A DNA stretch of 54,452 bases from Cypionkella sp. GTDB taxonomy: Bacteria; Pseudomonadota; Alphaproteobacteria; Rhodobacterales; Rhodobacteraceae. Below the pieces are notes generated by a model. The model did no database searches, had not been told where the DNA came from, and saw only the letters and a list, made by a program, of their open reading frames with translations. Both the position numbers and the translations under genes were made by a program. Below are positions 19,368 to 29,581 of the stretch, in pieces; positions within the stretch are counted from its first letter, which is position 1, and each line of letters begins with the position of its first letter. The DNA lies in contig NZ_JAQGKQ010000099.1 in NCBI RefSeq assembly GCF_028290025.1, positions 1-54,452 of the forward strand. The letters run 5' to 3'.

Positions 19368-20690
19368 ATGACCCCAACCAAATTGCTGACCGCTGCCCTA
19401 ATGTTCGGGCTGTCTGGCTTCATCGCCGCACCTGCCCAAGCCGAGCTGACGCTGCCACCGTTTACCGAGGGTGTGATTGAGCCGATGCCGTTTGCGGTGC
19501 CCGACTTCATTGACGAAGGTGGCGCGAATGGGCTGGCCGCTGATATCGCGCGGGTTGTTGCGGCGGATTTGGCCGGAACCGGTTTGTTCATTGAGACGCC
19601 GAAGGATGCCTATATCAGCCGCGTCACCTCGTTTGATGCGCCGATTTCATATCCTGATTGGCAGGCGATCAACACCCAAGCCCTGATCACCGGCGCTGTG
19701 CAAGCGGGCGGCGACCGGATTGTGGTGAAGTTCCGCCTGTTTGACGTGACCACAGGCCAGCCGCAAGGCGAGGGTCTTCAATTTGCGGGCACTCCGGGCA
19801 GCTGGCGGCGGATGGCGCATAAGGTGGCGGATGCGGTTTACTCCCGCATTACCGGCGAGGGGCCATATTTCGACAGCCGGGTGGTTTATGTCTCGGAAAG
19901 TGGTCCGAAGAACCAGCGCCAGAAGCGGCTTGGCGTGATGGATTATGACGGCGCGAATGTGAAATATCTGACCGACAGCAGCAGCATCGTGCTGGCGCCG
20001 CGGTTCTCGCCTTCCGGCGACCGTATCCTGTTCACCTCTTATGCCTCGGGTTTTCCGGCGATCTATTTGATGGACGTTGGCAGCTTGAAGACCCGCAACT
20101 TGGGTGAGGTTCCCGGCACGATGACGTTTGCGCCGCGCTTTAGCCCGGATGGCAATACCGTGGTATTTTCCTTAGAAAAAGGCGGCAACAGCGACATTTA
20201 TTCGATGGATATCGGCTCGGGTTCAATGACGCAGTTGACCAATGCGCCGTCGATTGAAACCTCTCCCAGCTTTAGCCCGGATGGGTCGAAGATCGTGTTT
20301 GAGAGCGACCGTTCCGGCACCCAGCAGATTTACATGATGGGCGCAGGTGGCGGCGAGGGTGAGCGGATTTCCAACGGCAAGGGGCGTTATTCGACCCCGG
20401 TGTGGAGCCCGCGCGGCGATATGATCGCGTTTACCAAGCAAAACGAGGGCCGTTTCCATATCGGCGCGATGTTGACCGATGGCACCGAAGAACGCTTGTT
20501 GACGGCGTCGTTCCTCGATGAAGGCCCGACTTGGGCACCGAATGGCCGGGTGATCATGTTCACCCGTGAAGGCGCTGGCGCTGGCGGTCAGGCGGGGCTG
20601 ATGTCGGTCGATGTGTCTGGGCGTAACCTGAAAACCATCCCGACCGATGGGCCGGCATCAGACCCGTCATGGTCACCGATGCTGCCGTGA
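19368..20690 (+). CDS. tolB: Tol-Pal system beta-propeller protein TolB
   Basis: Periplasmic protein that binds Pal and TolA. 440 residues from ATG 19368, chosen because it begins a clean signal peptide ([18 protein letters not shown] ... AQA, cleavage near residue 25). The N-terminal domain is followed by a six-bladed propeller of TolB/WD40-like repeats, seen as recurring [39 protein letters not shown] and [13 protein letters not shown]. The 95-base gap after tolA carries no other gene. Confidence 0.96.
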   Translation: MTPTKLLTAALMFGLSGFIAAPAQAELTLPPFTEGVIEPMPFAVPDFIDEGGANGLAADIARVVAADLAGTGLFIETPKDAYISRVTSFDAPISYPDWQAINTQALITGAVQAGGDRIVVKFRLFDVTTGQPQGEGLQFAGTPGSWRRMAHKVADAVYSRITGEGPYFDSRVVYVSESGPKNQRQKRLGVMDYDGANVKYLTDSSSIVLAPRFSPSGDRILFTSYASGFPAIYLMDVGSLKTRNLGEVPGTMTFAPRFSPDGNTVVFSLEKGGNSDIYSMDIGSGSMTQLTNAPSIETSPSFSPDGSKIVFESDRSGTQQIYMMGAGGGEGERISNGKGRYSTPVWSPRGDMIAFTKQNEGRFHIGAMLTDGTEERLLTASFLDEGPTWAPNGRVIMFTREGAGAGGQAGLMSVDVSGRNLKTIPTDGPASDPSWSPMLP

Positions 20691-20708
20691 ATTAGAGCGT
20701 CGCGGTGG

Positions 20709-20771
20709 GTTTCAAAGTTTGCACGTCTTAGCGTGCTGGTTTGAAACTTTGCGCGTCTACGCGCGCGGGGC
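20709..20771. repeat. Nested stem-loops / direct repeat between tolB and pal
   Basis: GTTTCAAA (20709-20716) pairs with TTTGAAAC (20740-20747), enclosing GCACG/CGTGC (20721-20725/20732-20736). The unit is repeated imperfectly next to it: TTTGAAACTTTGCGCG with its own GCGCG/CGCGC hairpin. It may attenuate or process the transcript between tolB and pal, or be a dispersed repeat. Confidence 0.55.
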
Positions 20772-20842
20772 AGATTCCCATCGCGACGCAAAGCTGATAT
20801 AACGGGCCAAATTCGAGCCCATAAGAAAAGGATTGCCCGCAA

Positions 20843-21370
20843 ATGACCCTGCTTCCGAAAGCCCTATTGATCGTTGCCGCGCTAGGTTTGGCCGCCTGTA
20901 ACAACCCCGACCGCTATAAAAACGGCAATGCTGCCAACGGCGCCAACACTGGTGTCGGCACGGCCATAGACACCAACGGTCTTGGTGATCCAAGCAATCC
21001 GCGCTCGATTGCGTATTTCAATCAGTCGGTTGGCGACCGGGTGTTGTTCCCGGTGGATCAATCGACGTTGACGGCGGAAGCGCGTGGCGTGTTGGCGGGG
21101 CAGGCGTCTTGGCTTGCGACCAACGGCGATTACGCCATCATTATCGAGGGCCATGCCGATGAGCAGGGCACCCGCGAATATAACCTTGCACTCGGCGCGC
21201 GTCGTGCGGCCTCGGTGCAGGATTATCTGATCAGCCAAGGCGTGTCGGCAGGCCGGATGCGGACGATTTCTTATGGTAAAGAGCGTCCGATTGAAGTGTG
21301 CTCGGACGAGGCGTGCTATTCGAAGAACCGCCGCGCTGTGACGGTGTTGTCGATGGGCACCGGCGCTTAA
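20843..21370 (+). CDS. pal: Peptidoglycan-associated lipoprotein Pal
   Basis: Outer membrane lipoprotein that tethers the membrane to peptidoglycan and binds TolB. 175 residues. Signal peptide with lipobox LAAC (lipidated Cys19), a polar Asn/Gly-rich linker, then an OmpA-type peptidoglycan-binding domain. The latter contains IEGHADEQGTREYNLALGAR and the ending SYGKERPIEVCSDEACYSKN, the standard Pal form. Confidence 0.96.
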   Translation: MTLLPKALLIVAALGLAACNNPDRYKNGNAANGANTGVGTAIDTNGLGDPSNPRSIAYFNQSVGDRVLFPVDQSTLTAEARGVLAGQASWLATNGDYAIIIEGHADEQGTREYNLALGARRAASVQDYLISQGVSAGRMRTISYGKERPIEVCSDEACYSKNRRAVTVLSMGTGA

Positions 21371-21423
21371 TCTGCGAGGTTTGATGTGAAACGAAGCTTG
21401 AGTTGCAGCGGGAGCCCGATCTG

Positions 21424-22257
21424 ATGCGTTGGCTGGCTTTATGTTTGGTGTTACTGCCCTTGCCCGCGCTTGCGCAGGACAAGGCGCAGACCCTTGCGGA
21501 TTTGAAGGCGGAACTGGGCCAATTGTCGGCCCAGTTCAATAGCTTGAAGGCCGAACTGGTGCAATCGGGTGCGGCCTCTAACGGGGCTGGCGGCGGTGAT
21601 GCTTTGCAGCGGATGGACGCGATGGAGGCGGAACTGACGCGGGTGACCGCGAAGGCCGAGGAAATCGAGCTCAAGCTGAACCGGGTGATCAGTGATGGCA
21701 CCAACCGGATCGGCGATATTGAGTTTCGTCTGTGCGAGCAGACCGAGGGCTGTGATCCCTCGAACATCCCGGAAACTCCGGTGTTGGGTGGCGATAGTGC
21801 TGGGGCTGCTCCGAGTGCTCCGGTTGCGAGTGCTCCGGTCGCGACGGATACGGGCAGCGATGCGCCGGAATTGGCAATGGGTGAAAAGAACGATTTTGAC
21901 CGGGCCAAGGGGGTGCTCGGTCAAGGTGACTTTCGCACCGCCGCGGACCTCTTTGCGGCCTTTACCCAATCCTATCCTGGCAGCCCGTTAAGCGAGGAGG
22001 CCAATTTCGACCGTGGCGAGGCTTTGTCGAAACTGAACGACACCCCCAACGCCGCGCGGGCATATCTTGAAGCGTTTTCCGGCAAGCCGGATGGGCCGTT
22101 TGCGGCGGAGTCGCTGTTGAAACTGGGTCAAGCGTTGGGCACTTTGGGGCAGACGCCCGATGCCTGCGTGACCTTGGCCGAGGTCGGCAATCGCTTTCCG
22201 GGCACGGTTCACGCGACCAATGCGCAGGTGTCGATGCAGGGACTGGGGTGCCAGTAG
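21424..22257 (+). CDS. cpoB: Cell division coordinator CpoB (YbgF)
   Basis: Periplasmic TPR protein that couples Tol function with peptidoglycan synthesis. 277 residues from ATG 21424, preceded by GGGAG at nine bases. Signal peptide ends near ALA at residues 15-17. A coiled coil (about 25-90, TLADLKAELGQLSAQFNSLK) is followed by a Pro/Ala/Val linker and C-terminal tetratricopeptide repeats (FDRAKGVLGQGDFRTAADLF, SEEANFDRGEALSKL). An upstream TTG at 21403 would spoil the signal peptide. Confidence 0.92.
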   Translation: MRWLALCLVLLPLPALAQDKAQTLADLKAELGQLSAQFNSLKAELVQSGAASNGAGGGDALQRMDAMEAELTRVTAKAEEIELKLNRVISDGTNRIGDIEFRLCEQTEGCDPSNIPETPVLGGDSAGAAPSAPVASAPVATDTGSDAPELAMGEKNDFDRAKGVLGQGDFRTAADLFAAFTQSYPGSPLSEEANFDRGEALSKLNDTPNAARAYLEAFSGKPDGPFAAESLLKLGQALGTLGQTPDACVTLAEVGNRFPGTVHATNAQVSMQGLGCQ

Positions 22258-23507
22258 GCGACTTAGCTTCGCCTGATCCTGACGCGCAACTGCTTGAATT
22301 GGCGGCGCATAGTTTTCCGGACACCGCGCGTATTGGCGTGATGGTGTCGGGTGGCGGCGATTCGATGGCGCTGCTGCATTTGGTGCATAGGGCCGGAGAA
22401 TTGCGCGGCTGGCTGGTGGAAGCAATCACCATTGATCACGGGTTGCGCACCGAGGCTGCGGCAGAGGCTGAAATGGTCGCGCGAGTTTGTGCAGGGCTTG
22501 GGATTGCGCACCAGACCAGCGTTTGGCAGCGTGAAGACAATACTGGCAACCTGATGAACCTTGCTCGGCAAGCCCGATACCGATTGGCGACGGACTGGGC
22601 GCAGGCGCGCGAGCTTAGCCATGTCGCGGTGGGTCACACTGCGGATGATCAGGCGGAGACTTTTCTGATCGGTTTGGCGCGGCAAGCGGGGATCGATGGG
22701 CTGTCGGGGATGCGCGGCAGTTGGCAGCAGGGCGGCGTGACCTTTGCGCGGCCTTTGTTGAGCGTTCCACGTGCCGATCTGCGGGCTTATCTGGTGCGCC
22801 AAGCGATCACATGGGTCGATGATCCCAGCAATGACAACGCCCATTATACCCGCGTCAAAGCCCGCAACGCTCTGGCCGTGCTGGCGAACTTAGGCATCAC
22901 CGCGACGACACTGGCGACGGTGAGCGATAATCTCGAATCCGCGCGCTTGGCTTTGCTGCGGCAGTTTGTCGATGCGGCGCGAATGGTCACGCAGACTGAG
23001 GCGGGCAGTTTGAGCCTTCCGCGCGAAGAATTTCTGCGACTGCCCACGGAAATGCAGCGCCGTCTGCTGATCGCCGCGCTGCAGTGGATTTCGGGCGTCA
23101 GTTATCCGCCGCGAGAAGCTGGGCTGAGGGCGGTGCAACGGGCGCTTGCTGTGCAAAAAGACGCGACGCTCGGTGGTGTGCGGTTTCGGGTTAAGGGCGA
23201 TGCGATCTGGGTTTTGCGTGAGGCGAGGGCGGTGGATGCATTGGAGTCGCCGACCACGCAACCGTGGGACAACCGCTGGCAACTGACCGGCCCCCATGCC
23301 CCAAACCTGACCATCCGCGCGCTTGGGGCTGAGGGTTTGCGCTCCTGCAAAGACTGGCGCGCGACCGGACATGCCCGGGATGCGTTGTTGGTCACGCCTG
23401 CGATTTGGCAGGGCCAGACGCTTATTGCCGCACCCCTTGCCGGATTTCCTAATGATTGGTGCGCGATTTGCAGCCCCAGCTTCGGATCATTTGTCTTATC
23501 GCATTGA
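22248..23507 (+). CDS. tilS: tRNA(Ile)-lysidine synthetase
   Basis: Modifies the CAU-anticodon tRNA-Ile with lysine so that it reads AUA. 419 residues from GTG 22248, overlapping cpoB by ten bases. The N-type PP-loop is at residues 34-39 (VMVSGGGDSMALLHL; note Gly where SGGxDS has a variable residue). GHTADDQAETFLIGLARQAG and the C-terminal substrate-binding part follow. The first residues before AHSFP have no conserved match, so the start is moderately certain. Confidence 0.93.
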   Translation: MPVGDLASPDPDAQLLELAAHSFPDTARIGVMVSGGGDSMALLHLVHRAGELRGWLVEAITIDHGLRTEAAAEAEMVARVCAGLGIAHQTSVWQREDNTGNLMNLARQARYRLATDWAQARELSHVAVGHTADDQAETFLIGLARQAGIDGLSGMRGSWQQGGVTFARPLLSVPRADLRAYLVRQAITWVDDPSNDNAHYTRVKARNALAVLANLGITATTLATVSDNLESARLALLRQFVDAARMVTQTEAGSLSLPREEFLRLPTEMQRRLLIAALQWISGVSYPPREAGLRAVQRALAVQKDATLGGVRFRVKGDAIWVLREARAVDALESPTTQPWDNRWQLTGPHAPNLTIRALGAEGLRSCKDWRATGHARDALLVTPAIWQGQTLIAAPLAGFPNDWCAICSPSFGSFVLSH

Positions 23508-23590
23508 ACCCGCGCGCGTTATCTCTATCTTAACAACAATCGCCAATACTGGCCCCAAACGGGCCGCCCGGCCAATCAAACGGAGACGTC

Positions 23591-25510
23591 GTGGGTAACG
23601 CACGAAACATCGCATTCTGGGTCGTCCTCTTTCTGTTGATCCTTGCCCTTTTCCAAATGTTTAACGGCGGCGCAGGCACCTCGGCGTCGCGCAATGTGCC
23701 ATATTCTGAGTTCATTCAGCGGGTTGAGTCCGGCGATGTCGCCTCGGTCAAGCTGGACGGCGAAAGCGTGGTCGTGAAGGCCAAGGATGGCACCTCTTAC
23801 GCCACCATCGCGCCAAGCGATCCGATGCTGACCGATCGGCTGCTCGCCAAAGGCGTTGTGGTTGAAGCGCAAAGCCAGCAACAATCCGGTATTCTGTCGC
23901 TGATGTCGGTTTGGTTGCCGTTCATCGTGCTTATCGGCGTGTGGATTTTCTTCATGAACCGGATGCAGGGCGGCGGCAAAGGCGGTGCGATGGGCTTCGG
24001 CAAATCGCGGGCTAAATTGTTGACCGAAAAGCAGGGCCGCGTGACGTTTGACGACGTGGCGGGCATTGATGAGGCGAAAGAGGAGCTGGAAGAGATTGTG
24101 GAGTTCCTGCGCAATCCGCAGAAATTCTCGCGTCTTGGTGGCAAGATTCCGAAGGGTGCCTTGTTGGTTGGACCTCCCGGCACCGGTAAAACTTTGCTCG
24201 CGCGTGCGATTGCTGGTGAGGCTGGCGTGCCGTTCTTTTCAATTTCCGGTTCAGATTTTGTTGAGATGTTCGTTGGTGTTGGTGCAAGCCGTGTCCGCGA
24301 TATGTTTGAGCAAGCTAAGAAAAACGCTCCTTGCATCGTGTTTATTGACGAGATTGACGCCGTGGGCCGCGCCCGGGGTGTTGGCGTCGGCGGTGGCAAT
24401 GATGAACGTGAGCAAACCTTGAACCAGTTGCTGGTTGAGATGGACGGTTTTGACGCCAATGAGGGCGTGATCATCGTTGCGGCCACCAACCGCAAAGATG
24501 TGCTCGACCCGGCTTTGCTGCGCCCCGGTCGGTTTGACCGCACCATCCACGTGCCGAACCCCGATATCAAAGGCCGTGAGAAAATCCTGTCGGTGCATGC
24601 CCGTAAAGTGCCATCGGGCCCGGATGTTGACTTGCGGGTTATCGCGCGTGGCACCCCGGGTTTTTCGGGTGCCGATCTGGCAAACCTGGTGAACGAAGCA
24701 GCGCTGTTGGCTGCGCGTGTCGGCCGCCGTTTTGTCACAATGTCTGACTTTGAATCTGCCAAAGACAAGGTGATGATGGGGGCCGAGCGCCGCTCTATGG
24801 TGCTGACGGATGAGCAAAAAGAGCACACCGCTTACCATGAAGCGGGCCATGCGATTGTCGGCATGGCTTTGCCAAAATGTGACCCGGTTTATAAGGCGAC
24901 GATCATCCCACGCGGTGGCGCATTAGGTATGGTTGTCAGCTTGCCCGAGATTGATCGCCTGAATTGGCACAAGGATGAGTGCAAGCAGAAGATCGCGATG
25001 ACGATGGCGGGTAAAGCTGCCGAGATTTTGAAATGGGGCGATGCCTCGGTTTCTAACGGGCCGTCGGGCGATATTCAGCAAGCCTCGGGTCTGGCGCGCG
25101 CGATGGTGATGCGCTGGGGCATGTCGGATGCGGTTGGCAACATCGACTACGCCGAAGCGCATGAAGGCTATCAGGGCAAAACCGCCGGGCTTTCGGTGTC
25201 AGCAGAGACGAAAATCCTGATCGAAAAGGAAGTGAAGCACCTGATCGACGAGGGTTATGAGACCGCGCACCGTATCTTGACCGAGCAGGCCGAGGGCTTT
25301 GAGCGGCTGGCCAAGGGTTTGCTGGAGTATGAAACCTTGACGGGTGAAGAAATCCGCAAGGTGGTCGCGGGCGAGTTGCCGAGTGCTGTCGATGATGGCA
25401 TGGGCGATGGGCCAAGCGGCGGCAGTGGGGTGATCGCGATCCCGAAAACCCGGCCGCGTAAGCCAAAACTGGTTGAGCCTCCGCAGGCCCCGATGGAGCC
25501 TTCTGCGTGA
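23591..25510 (+). CDS. ftsH: ATP-dependent zinc metalloprotease FtsH
   Basis: Membrane-bound AAA+ protease for quality control and regulatory proteolysis. 639 residues from GTG 23591 with GGAGA upstream. Two membrane segments (about 5-23 and 103-122), Walker A GPPGTGKT (194-201), Walker [14 protein letters not shown] region, zinc site HEAGH (416-420) and a typical C-terminus. The gene has more T-ending codons mid-gene than its neighbours but is intact. The gap before it (83 bases) may hold its promoter. Confidence 0.97.
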   Translation: MGNARNIAFWVVLFLLILALFQMFNGGAGTSASRNVPYSEFIQRVESGDVASVKLDGESVVVKAKDGTSYATIAPSDPMLTDRLLAKGVVVEAQSQQQSGILSLMSVWLPFIVLIGVWIFFMNRMQGGGKGGAMGFGKSRAKLLTEKQGRVTFDDVAGIDEAKEELEEIVEFLRNPQKFSRLGGKIPKGALLVGPPGTGKTLLARAIAGEAGVPFFSISGSDFVEMFVGVGASRVRDMFEQAKKNAPCIVFIDEIDAVGRARGVGVGGGNDEREQTLNQLLVEMDGFDANEGVIIVAATNRKDVLDPALLRPGRFDRTIHVPNPDIKGREKILSVHARKVPSGPDVDLRVIARGTPGFSGADLANLVNEAALLAARVGRRFVTMSDFESAKDKVMMGAERRSMVLTDEQKEHTAYHEAGHAIVGMALPKCDPVYKATIIPRGGALGMVVSLPEIDRLNWHKDECKQKIAMTMAGKAAEILKWGDASVSNGPSGDIQQASGLARAMVMRWGMSDAVGNIDYAEAHEGYQGKTAGLSVSAETKILIEKEVKHLIDEGYETAHRILTEQAEGFERLAKGLLEYETLTGEEIRKVVAGELPSAVDDGMGDGPSGGSGVIAIPKTRPRKPKLVEPPQAPMEPSA

Positions 25511-26292
25511 GCGCAAACGATAAAAATGACTGGAACCCCGAGACCTACGCAAGGTTTCGGGGTTTGCGTTTGCGGCCAGCGCTGGATTTGCTGGCGCAGG
25601 TGGGTGATTTGCCGGATGGTGAAGTGGTTGACCTTGGTTGCGGCGATGGCGCGGTGGCAGGGGCTTTGGCGGCTCGGTTTGCGGATCGGGCATTGCGCGG
25701 AGTGGATAACTCGCAAGCCATGCTGGCAAAGGCTGGCGCGTTGGGGATTTATCGCAGCGTTGAGGTCCGCGATATTGCTGAATGGTGGCCTGCTGAGCCG
25801 CCAGCGCTGATATTTTCAAACGCCGCACTGCAATGGCTGCCGGATCATGCGGCGCTGATGCCGAAACTCGCGGGGTATCTTGCGCCGGGTGGTATGCTGG
25901 CGGTGCAGATGCCACGGCAATTCAAAGCGCCGTCGCATCGTTTTCTGCGCGATCTCGCAGGGTCTATGTTTAGTGACCGTTTTGATTTTTCGCATGAAAC
26001 CTCGCCCTGCGCAAAGGCCGAGGAGTGTCACGCGATGCTGTCGCCATTGGGCACGGTAGAGGCGTGGGAGACCGAATATGTGCAGCGGCTGGAGCCCGAC
26101 ACGGCTATGCATCCGGTGCGGGCTTTCACCCAAGCCACCGCGATGCGCCCGATTGCCGAAAAGCTGAACGCGGCAGAGCTTGCGGCATTCTGTGCGGCTT
26201 ATGACACGACGCTGTCTGCTGCTTATCCGTTGCAACCGGATGGCGCGGTGCTTTTTCCATTTAAGCGGGTATTTTTCACATTAAAGGTCTGA
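25507..26292 (+). CDS. tam: SAM-dependent methyltransferase, trans-aconitate 2-methyltransferase-like
   Basis: 261 residues. It starts with [23 protein letters not shown], typical of Tam, with SAM motif [20 protein letters not shown], then [12 protein letters not shown] and [15 protein letters not shown]. Tam esterifies trans-aconitate, an inhibitor formed spontaneously from cis-aconitate. It overlaps the ftsH stop by four bases, so it is read from the same transcript. A general class I methyltransferase of other specificity remains possible. Confidence 0.82.
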   Translation: MSANDKNDWNPETYARFRGLRLRPALDLLAQVGDLPDGEVVDLGCGDGAVAGALAARFADRALRGVDNSQAMLAKAGALGIYRSVEVRDIAEWWPAEPPALIFSNAALQWLPDHAALMPKLAGYLAPGGMLAVQMPRQFKAPSHRFLRDLAGSMFSDRFDFSHETSPCAKAEECHAMLSPLGTVEAWETEYVQRLEPDTAMHPVRAFTQATAMRPIAEKLNAAELAAFCAAYDTTLSAAYPLQPDGAVLFPFKRVFFTLKV

Positions 26293-26293
26293 G

Positions 26294-26902
26294 ATGCCAG
26301 CACTTATTGCCACCGACTTTATCGGCACGATCACCTGGCTGGGCCGCGTTGCTGACCGCGATGCGGCACTGGAAAGTGCGGCGCTGAACGAGATTTTCGC
26401 GGGCTTCGATGGGCCGCAAGGCGAGGCGCATGGCGGGGTCAACCGACCCGCTTGTAGCCGGGTGGCGGGGCTATACAAGCGCAACCTGATCATCCGCAAC
26501 ACCCGGCAGTTTGCGGTGATGTCGGCCGAGGATTTGGCGCAGATCGCGGCAAATATGAAGCTCGCGCAGCTTGACCCGGCGCTGCTGGGCACCAGTCTGG
26601 TGATCGAAGGCATCCCGGATTTCAGCCATCTGCCGCCGTCCAGCCGTCTGCAAGCCGAGGGTGGTGCTACCTTGGTGGTCGATATGGAAAACCGCCCCTG
26701 CACGCTGCCCGCGCGGCCGATTGAGAACAACCATCCGGGCTATGGCAAAAGCTTCAAACGCGCCGCCGTTGGCCTGCGCGGGTTGACCGCTTGGGTTGAG
26801 GCAGAGGGCGTGCTGCGGTTGGGGGCGAAGATGCGGCTGTTTATCCCAGACCAGCCGGTCTGGGCGCAGTTTCATCAGGCGCGCGGCACGCTCAGTTTGT
26901 AA
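26294..26902 (+). CDS. MOSC domain protein
   Basis: 202 residues. It shows the MOSC fold pattern: GEAHGGVNRPACSR near the N-terminus, IRNTRQFAVMSAEDLAQIA, and the conserved cysteine in ENRPCTLPARPIE. MOSC proteins are sulfur-carrier or molybdenum-cofactor-related enzymes (YiiM-like and MOCS C-terminal domains). Two bases after the methyltransferase stop, so probably a three-gene ftsH-tam-MOSC transcript. Substrate unknown. Confidence 0.85.
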   Translation: MPALIATDFIGTITWLGRVADRDAALESAALNEIFAGFDGPQGEAHGGVNRPACSRVAGLYKRNLIIRNTRQFAVMSAEDLAQIAANMKLAQLDPALLGTSLVIEGIPDFSHLPPSSRLQAEGGATLVVDMENRPCTLPARPIENNHPGYGKSFKRAAVGLRGLTAWVEAEGVLRLGAKMRLFIPDQPVWAQFHQARGTLSL

Positions 26903-26908
26903 GGGCGG

Positions 26909-27470
26909 CTACCGCAGGAAATCGTTGGCGATCATGTCGTTGACGCCGATCACCGTGGGGCTGAAATCGACGGTCTTGTCACCATTCAGATCGGCTTGTA
27001 CCAACGTGTTAGCTCCTGAATTGATCGCCCACACCGCGCCATGCGCGCCGTTAAAGGCCGCAGACCGCCACCAGACGAAGCTTTTATTCTGCGCCAGCAA
27101 CGGATTGGCGTCGATGGCGGTCAGCTTGATATGGTCGGCTTCGGCGCGGCTGAAACCGTAGTTTAGATCGCGGCCAGCAGCCGAAGCGGTGCAGTCCGAG
27201 GCGGTGAAAAACGCGAAATGATCCAGCCAGACCCTCCGCGCAACTGATCCGAGCCTGCGCCACCGACAAGCCACGGTACTGAAAATCTTGGCGTTACAGC
27301 TGCCCGCAATGGTGCCGTTCTCGGTATCGACGAGACATCGGCAAAGCCGCCGATCATATCGCCCTGCGCGTGCCCGCCGCTGCGCGTGGCACTCGGCAGT
27401 GTCCGGTCTTGCCGATATTGGAAAGCCCCTATGAAAATTGGGCGGTGGAAGGGTCGCTGCAAAAATTGTC
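26909..27470 (-). pseudogene. Frameshifted RTX / serralysin-like C-terminal remnant
   Basis: On the minus strand, glycine-rich nonapeptide pieces (GDMIGGFAD, LVGGAGSDQLRGGSG) lie in one frame at about 27,460-27,230. The continuation DHFAFFTASDCTASAAGRDL ... then EADHIKLTAIDANPLLAQ and VQADLNGDKTVDFSPTVI lies in a second frame down to 26,909. Joined, these give the end of an RTX calcium-binding protein with a peptidase M10/serralysin-type C-terminal domain, a secretion signal region for type I export. At least one frame change near 27,230 and lack of an N-terminus make it a remnant. Confidence 0.7.
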
Positions 27471-27610
27471 ACGTTAAAACTGCGTTTGTAATTACGCAAA
27501 AAATGCGCGTTCGCTCAAGCGTTTCGAGGCGAAGGGCGCATGGCACAGCCGCCGGGCATGGCGCGTGGAATCTGAGCCAGCGCGGAATATTACCCTGATC
27601 CGTTCCGGTC

Positions 27611-27624
27611 TTTCCGATCGGAAA
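27611..27624. promoter_or_regulatory. 14-base perfect palindrome upstream of fhs
   Basis: TTTCCGATCGGAAA, perfectly self-complementary, 110 bases before the fhs start codon and within the 230-base gap after the RTX remnant. It looks like a dimeric regulator's operator; the regulator is unknown. Confidence 0.35.
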
Positions 27625-27733
27625 CCATTCACGGCGATTTTGCATGGGAAGAAGTCGGAAAAGCGCGTTTGAATTGCAGTTTTCTCCGCTATCACGTCGC
27701 CAACGGGATAGTCCGCACCCCTTGGAGATAATA

Positions 27734-29410
27734 ATGGCCTTCAAAACCGACATCGAGATTGCACGCGAAGCCAAGAAAAAGCCGATCATGGAGATTGGTG
27801 CGAAACTTGGCATTCCGGCGGAGCATCTGCTGCCCTACGGCCATGACAAAGCCAAGGTGAGCCAAGAGTTCATCAAATCGCTTGCGGGTCGCCCGGATGG
27901 CAAGCTGATCCTTGTGACCGCGATCAACCCGACGCCTGCTGGCGAAGGCAAAACCACGACGACGGTTGGTTTGGGCGATGGCCTGAACCGTATCGGCAAA
28001 AAGGCAGTGGTTTGTATCCGGGAAGCCTCGCTGGGCCCTAACTTTGGTATGAAGGGTGGCGCTGCGGGCGGCGGTTATTCTCAAGTCGTGCCGATGGAAG
28101 AAATGAACCTGCATTTCACCGGCGACTTCCACGCCATCACTTCTGCCCACAACCTGCTGTCGGCGATGATCGACAACCACATCTACTGGGGCAACAGCCT
28201 TGAGATTGACGCGCGCCGTATCGTTTGGCGTCGCGTGATGGACATGAACGACCGGGCTTTGCGCGATATCGTGGTAAACTTGGGTGGCGTGTCGAACGGC
28301 TTCCCGCGTCAGACCGGTTTTGATATCACCGTGGCTTCGGAAGTCATGGCGATCTTGTGCCTTTCCAATGACTTGGAAGATCTGGAAAAGCGTCTCGGCG
28401 ATATCGTTGTGGCCTATACCCGCGCGAAAACTCCGATCTATGCCCGCGATATCAAGGCTGACGGCGCTATGACCGTGCTGCTGAAAGACGCGATGCAGCC
28501 GAATATCGTGCAAACGCTGGAAAACAACCCGGCCTTCGTGCATGGCGGCCCGTTTGCCAACATCGCGCATGGCTGTAACTCGGTTATCGCCACCAAAACT
28601 GCGCTGAAACTCGGCGAGTACGTGGTGACGGAAGCTGGCTTCGGTGCTGACTTGGGCGCTGAGAAATTCTTCGACATCAAGTGCCGCAAGGCTGGTTTGA
28701 AGCCATCGGCTGCTGTGATCGTCGCCACTGTGCGCGCGATGAAGATGAACGGCGGCGTGGCTAAGGCTGACTTGGGTGCGGAAAACGTTGATGCGGTGAA
28801 AAAGGGCTGCCCGAATTTGGGCCGTCACATCGGTAACGTCAAAGGTTTCGGCGTACCAGTTGTGGTCGCGATCAACCACTTCTTCAGCGATACCGATGCC
28901 GAGATTGCAGCGGTTAAAGCTTACGTGGCCGAGCAGGGCGCAGAGGCGATCTTGTGTAAACATTGGGCTTTGGGGTCGGAAGGCATCGAAGAACTGGCGC
29001 ATAAAGTCGTGCAAATGGCCGAGTCTGGTGCCGCGAACTTCGCTCCGCTGTATCCTGACGACATGCCATTGTTCCAAAAGCTGGAAACCATCGCAAAGCG
29101 GATTTACCATGCTGATGCGGTGATCGCTGACAAGTCGATCCGCGATCAGTTGCGGGTTTGGGAGGCTGCGGGCTACGGCCATCTGCCGATCTGTGTGGCA
29201 AAAACTCAATACAGCTTCACCACCGATCCGACCGTGCGGGGGGCTCCGACTGGCCACACTGTGCCGGTTCGCGAAGTGCGGCTGTCGGCTGGCGCTGGTT
29301 TCGTGGTCGCAATCTGCGGTGAGATCATGACCATGCCGGGTCTGCCGAAAGTGCCTTCTGCCGAAGTGATCCGCCTGAACGCGGATGGCAACGTCGAAGG
29401 GCTGTTCTAA
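27734..29410 (+). CDS. fhs: Formate--tetrahydrofolate ligase
   Basis: Makes 10-formyl-THF from formate, THF and ATP, or runs in reverse during one-carbon oxidation. 558 residues from ATG 27734, with GGAG 7 bases upstream. The ATP loop [14 protein letters not shown] begins at about residue 67. [20 protein letters not shown] and [12 protein letters not shown] follow, both strongly conserved in Fhs. It heads a one-carbon cluster with two folD paralogues. Together they interconvert formate, formyl-, methenyl- and methylene-THF. Confidence 0.97.
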   Translation: MAFKTDIEIAREAKKKPIMEIGAKLGIPAEHLLPYGHDKAKVSQEFIKSLAGRPDGKLILVTAINPTPAGEGKTTTTVGLGDGLNRIGKKAVVCIREASLGPNFGMKGGAAGGGYSQVVPMEEMNLHFTGDFHAITSAHNLLSAMIDNHIYWGNSLEIDARRIVWRRVMDMNDRALRDIVVNLGGVSNGFPRQTGFDITVASEVMAILCLSNDLEDLEKRLGDIVVAYTRAKTPIYARDIKADGAMTVLLKDAMQPNIVQTLENNPAFVHGGPFANIAHGCNSVIATKTALKLGEYVVTEAGFGADLGAEKFFDIKCRKAGLKPSAAVIVATVRAMKMNGGVAKADLGAENVDAVKKGCPNLGRHIGNVKGFGVPVVVAINHFFSDTDAEIAAVKAYVAEQGAEAILCKHWALGSEGIEELAHKVVQMAESGAANFAPLYPDDMPLFQKLETIAKRIYHADAVIADKSIRDQLRVWEAAGYGHLPICVAKTQYSFTTDPTVRGAPTGHTVPVREVRLSAGAGFVVAICGEIMTMPGLPKVPSAEVIRLNADGNVEGLF

Positions 29411-29466
29411 ACCGCCGCGAAAATGGCTGGGGCAAAGCGGATTGCGTTTGGTTTAAGATAAAACCC

Positions 29467-29497
29467 CCGAATTCGCCCGATCTATGGGCGAATTCGG
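29467..29497. repeat. Perfect 12-bp stem-loop after fhs
   Basis: CCGAATTCGCCC (29467-29478) and GGGCGAATTCGG (29486-29497) with a 7-base loop. There is no T-run on the plus strand, so termination would be incomplete. It may protect the fhs 3' end or reduce read-through into the next genes. Confidence 0.6.
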
Positions 29498-29531
29498 TGT
29501 CAAGAAAAACGCAAACCGCTACGTCACCTTG

Positions 29532-29573
29532 CCTTTGGGCTGCATCGGAATTAACTCCGTGTCAGCCCAAAGG
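29532..29573 (+). promoter_or_regulatory. Hairpin covering the chorismate mutase ribosome binding site
   Basis: CCTTTGGGCTG (29532-29542) is perfectly complementary to CAGCCCAAAGG (29563-29573), 11 pairs with a 20-base loop. The 3' arm includes the AAAGG of the AAAGGAG ribosome binding site that serves the ATG at 29582. Folding would hide the site; a change of structure, ligand or ribosome passage could expose it. Confidence 0.55.
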
Positions 29574-29581
29574 AGAGCGCG

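Noticed and set aside
27692..29257. 521-codon minus-strand open frame opposite fhs
   Set aside because: Antisense artefact of high-GC codon bias; composition rich in Arg/His/Gln as usual for shadows, while fhs is complete.
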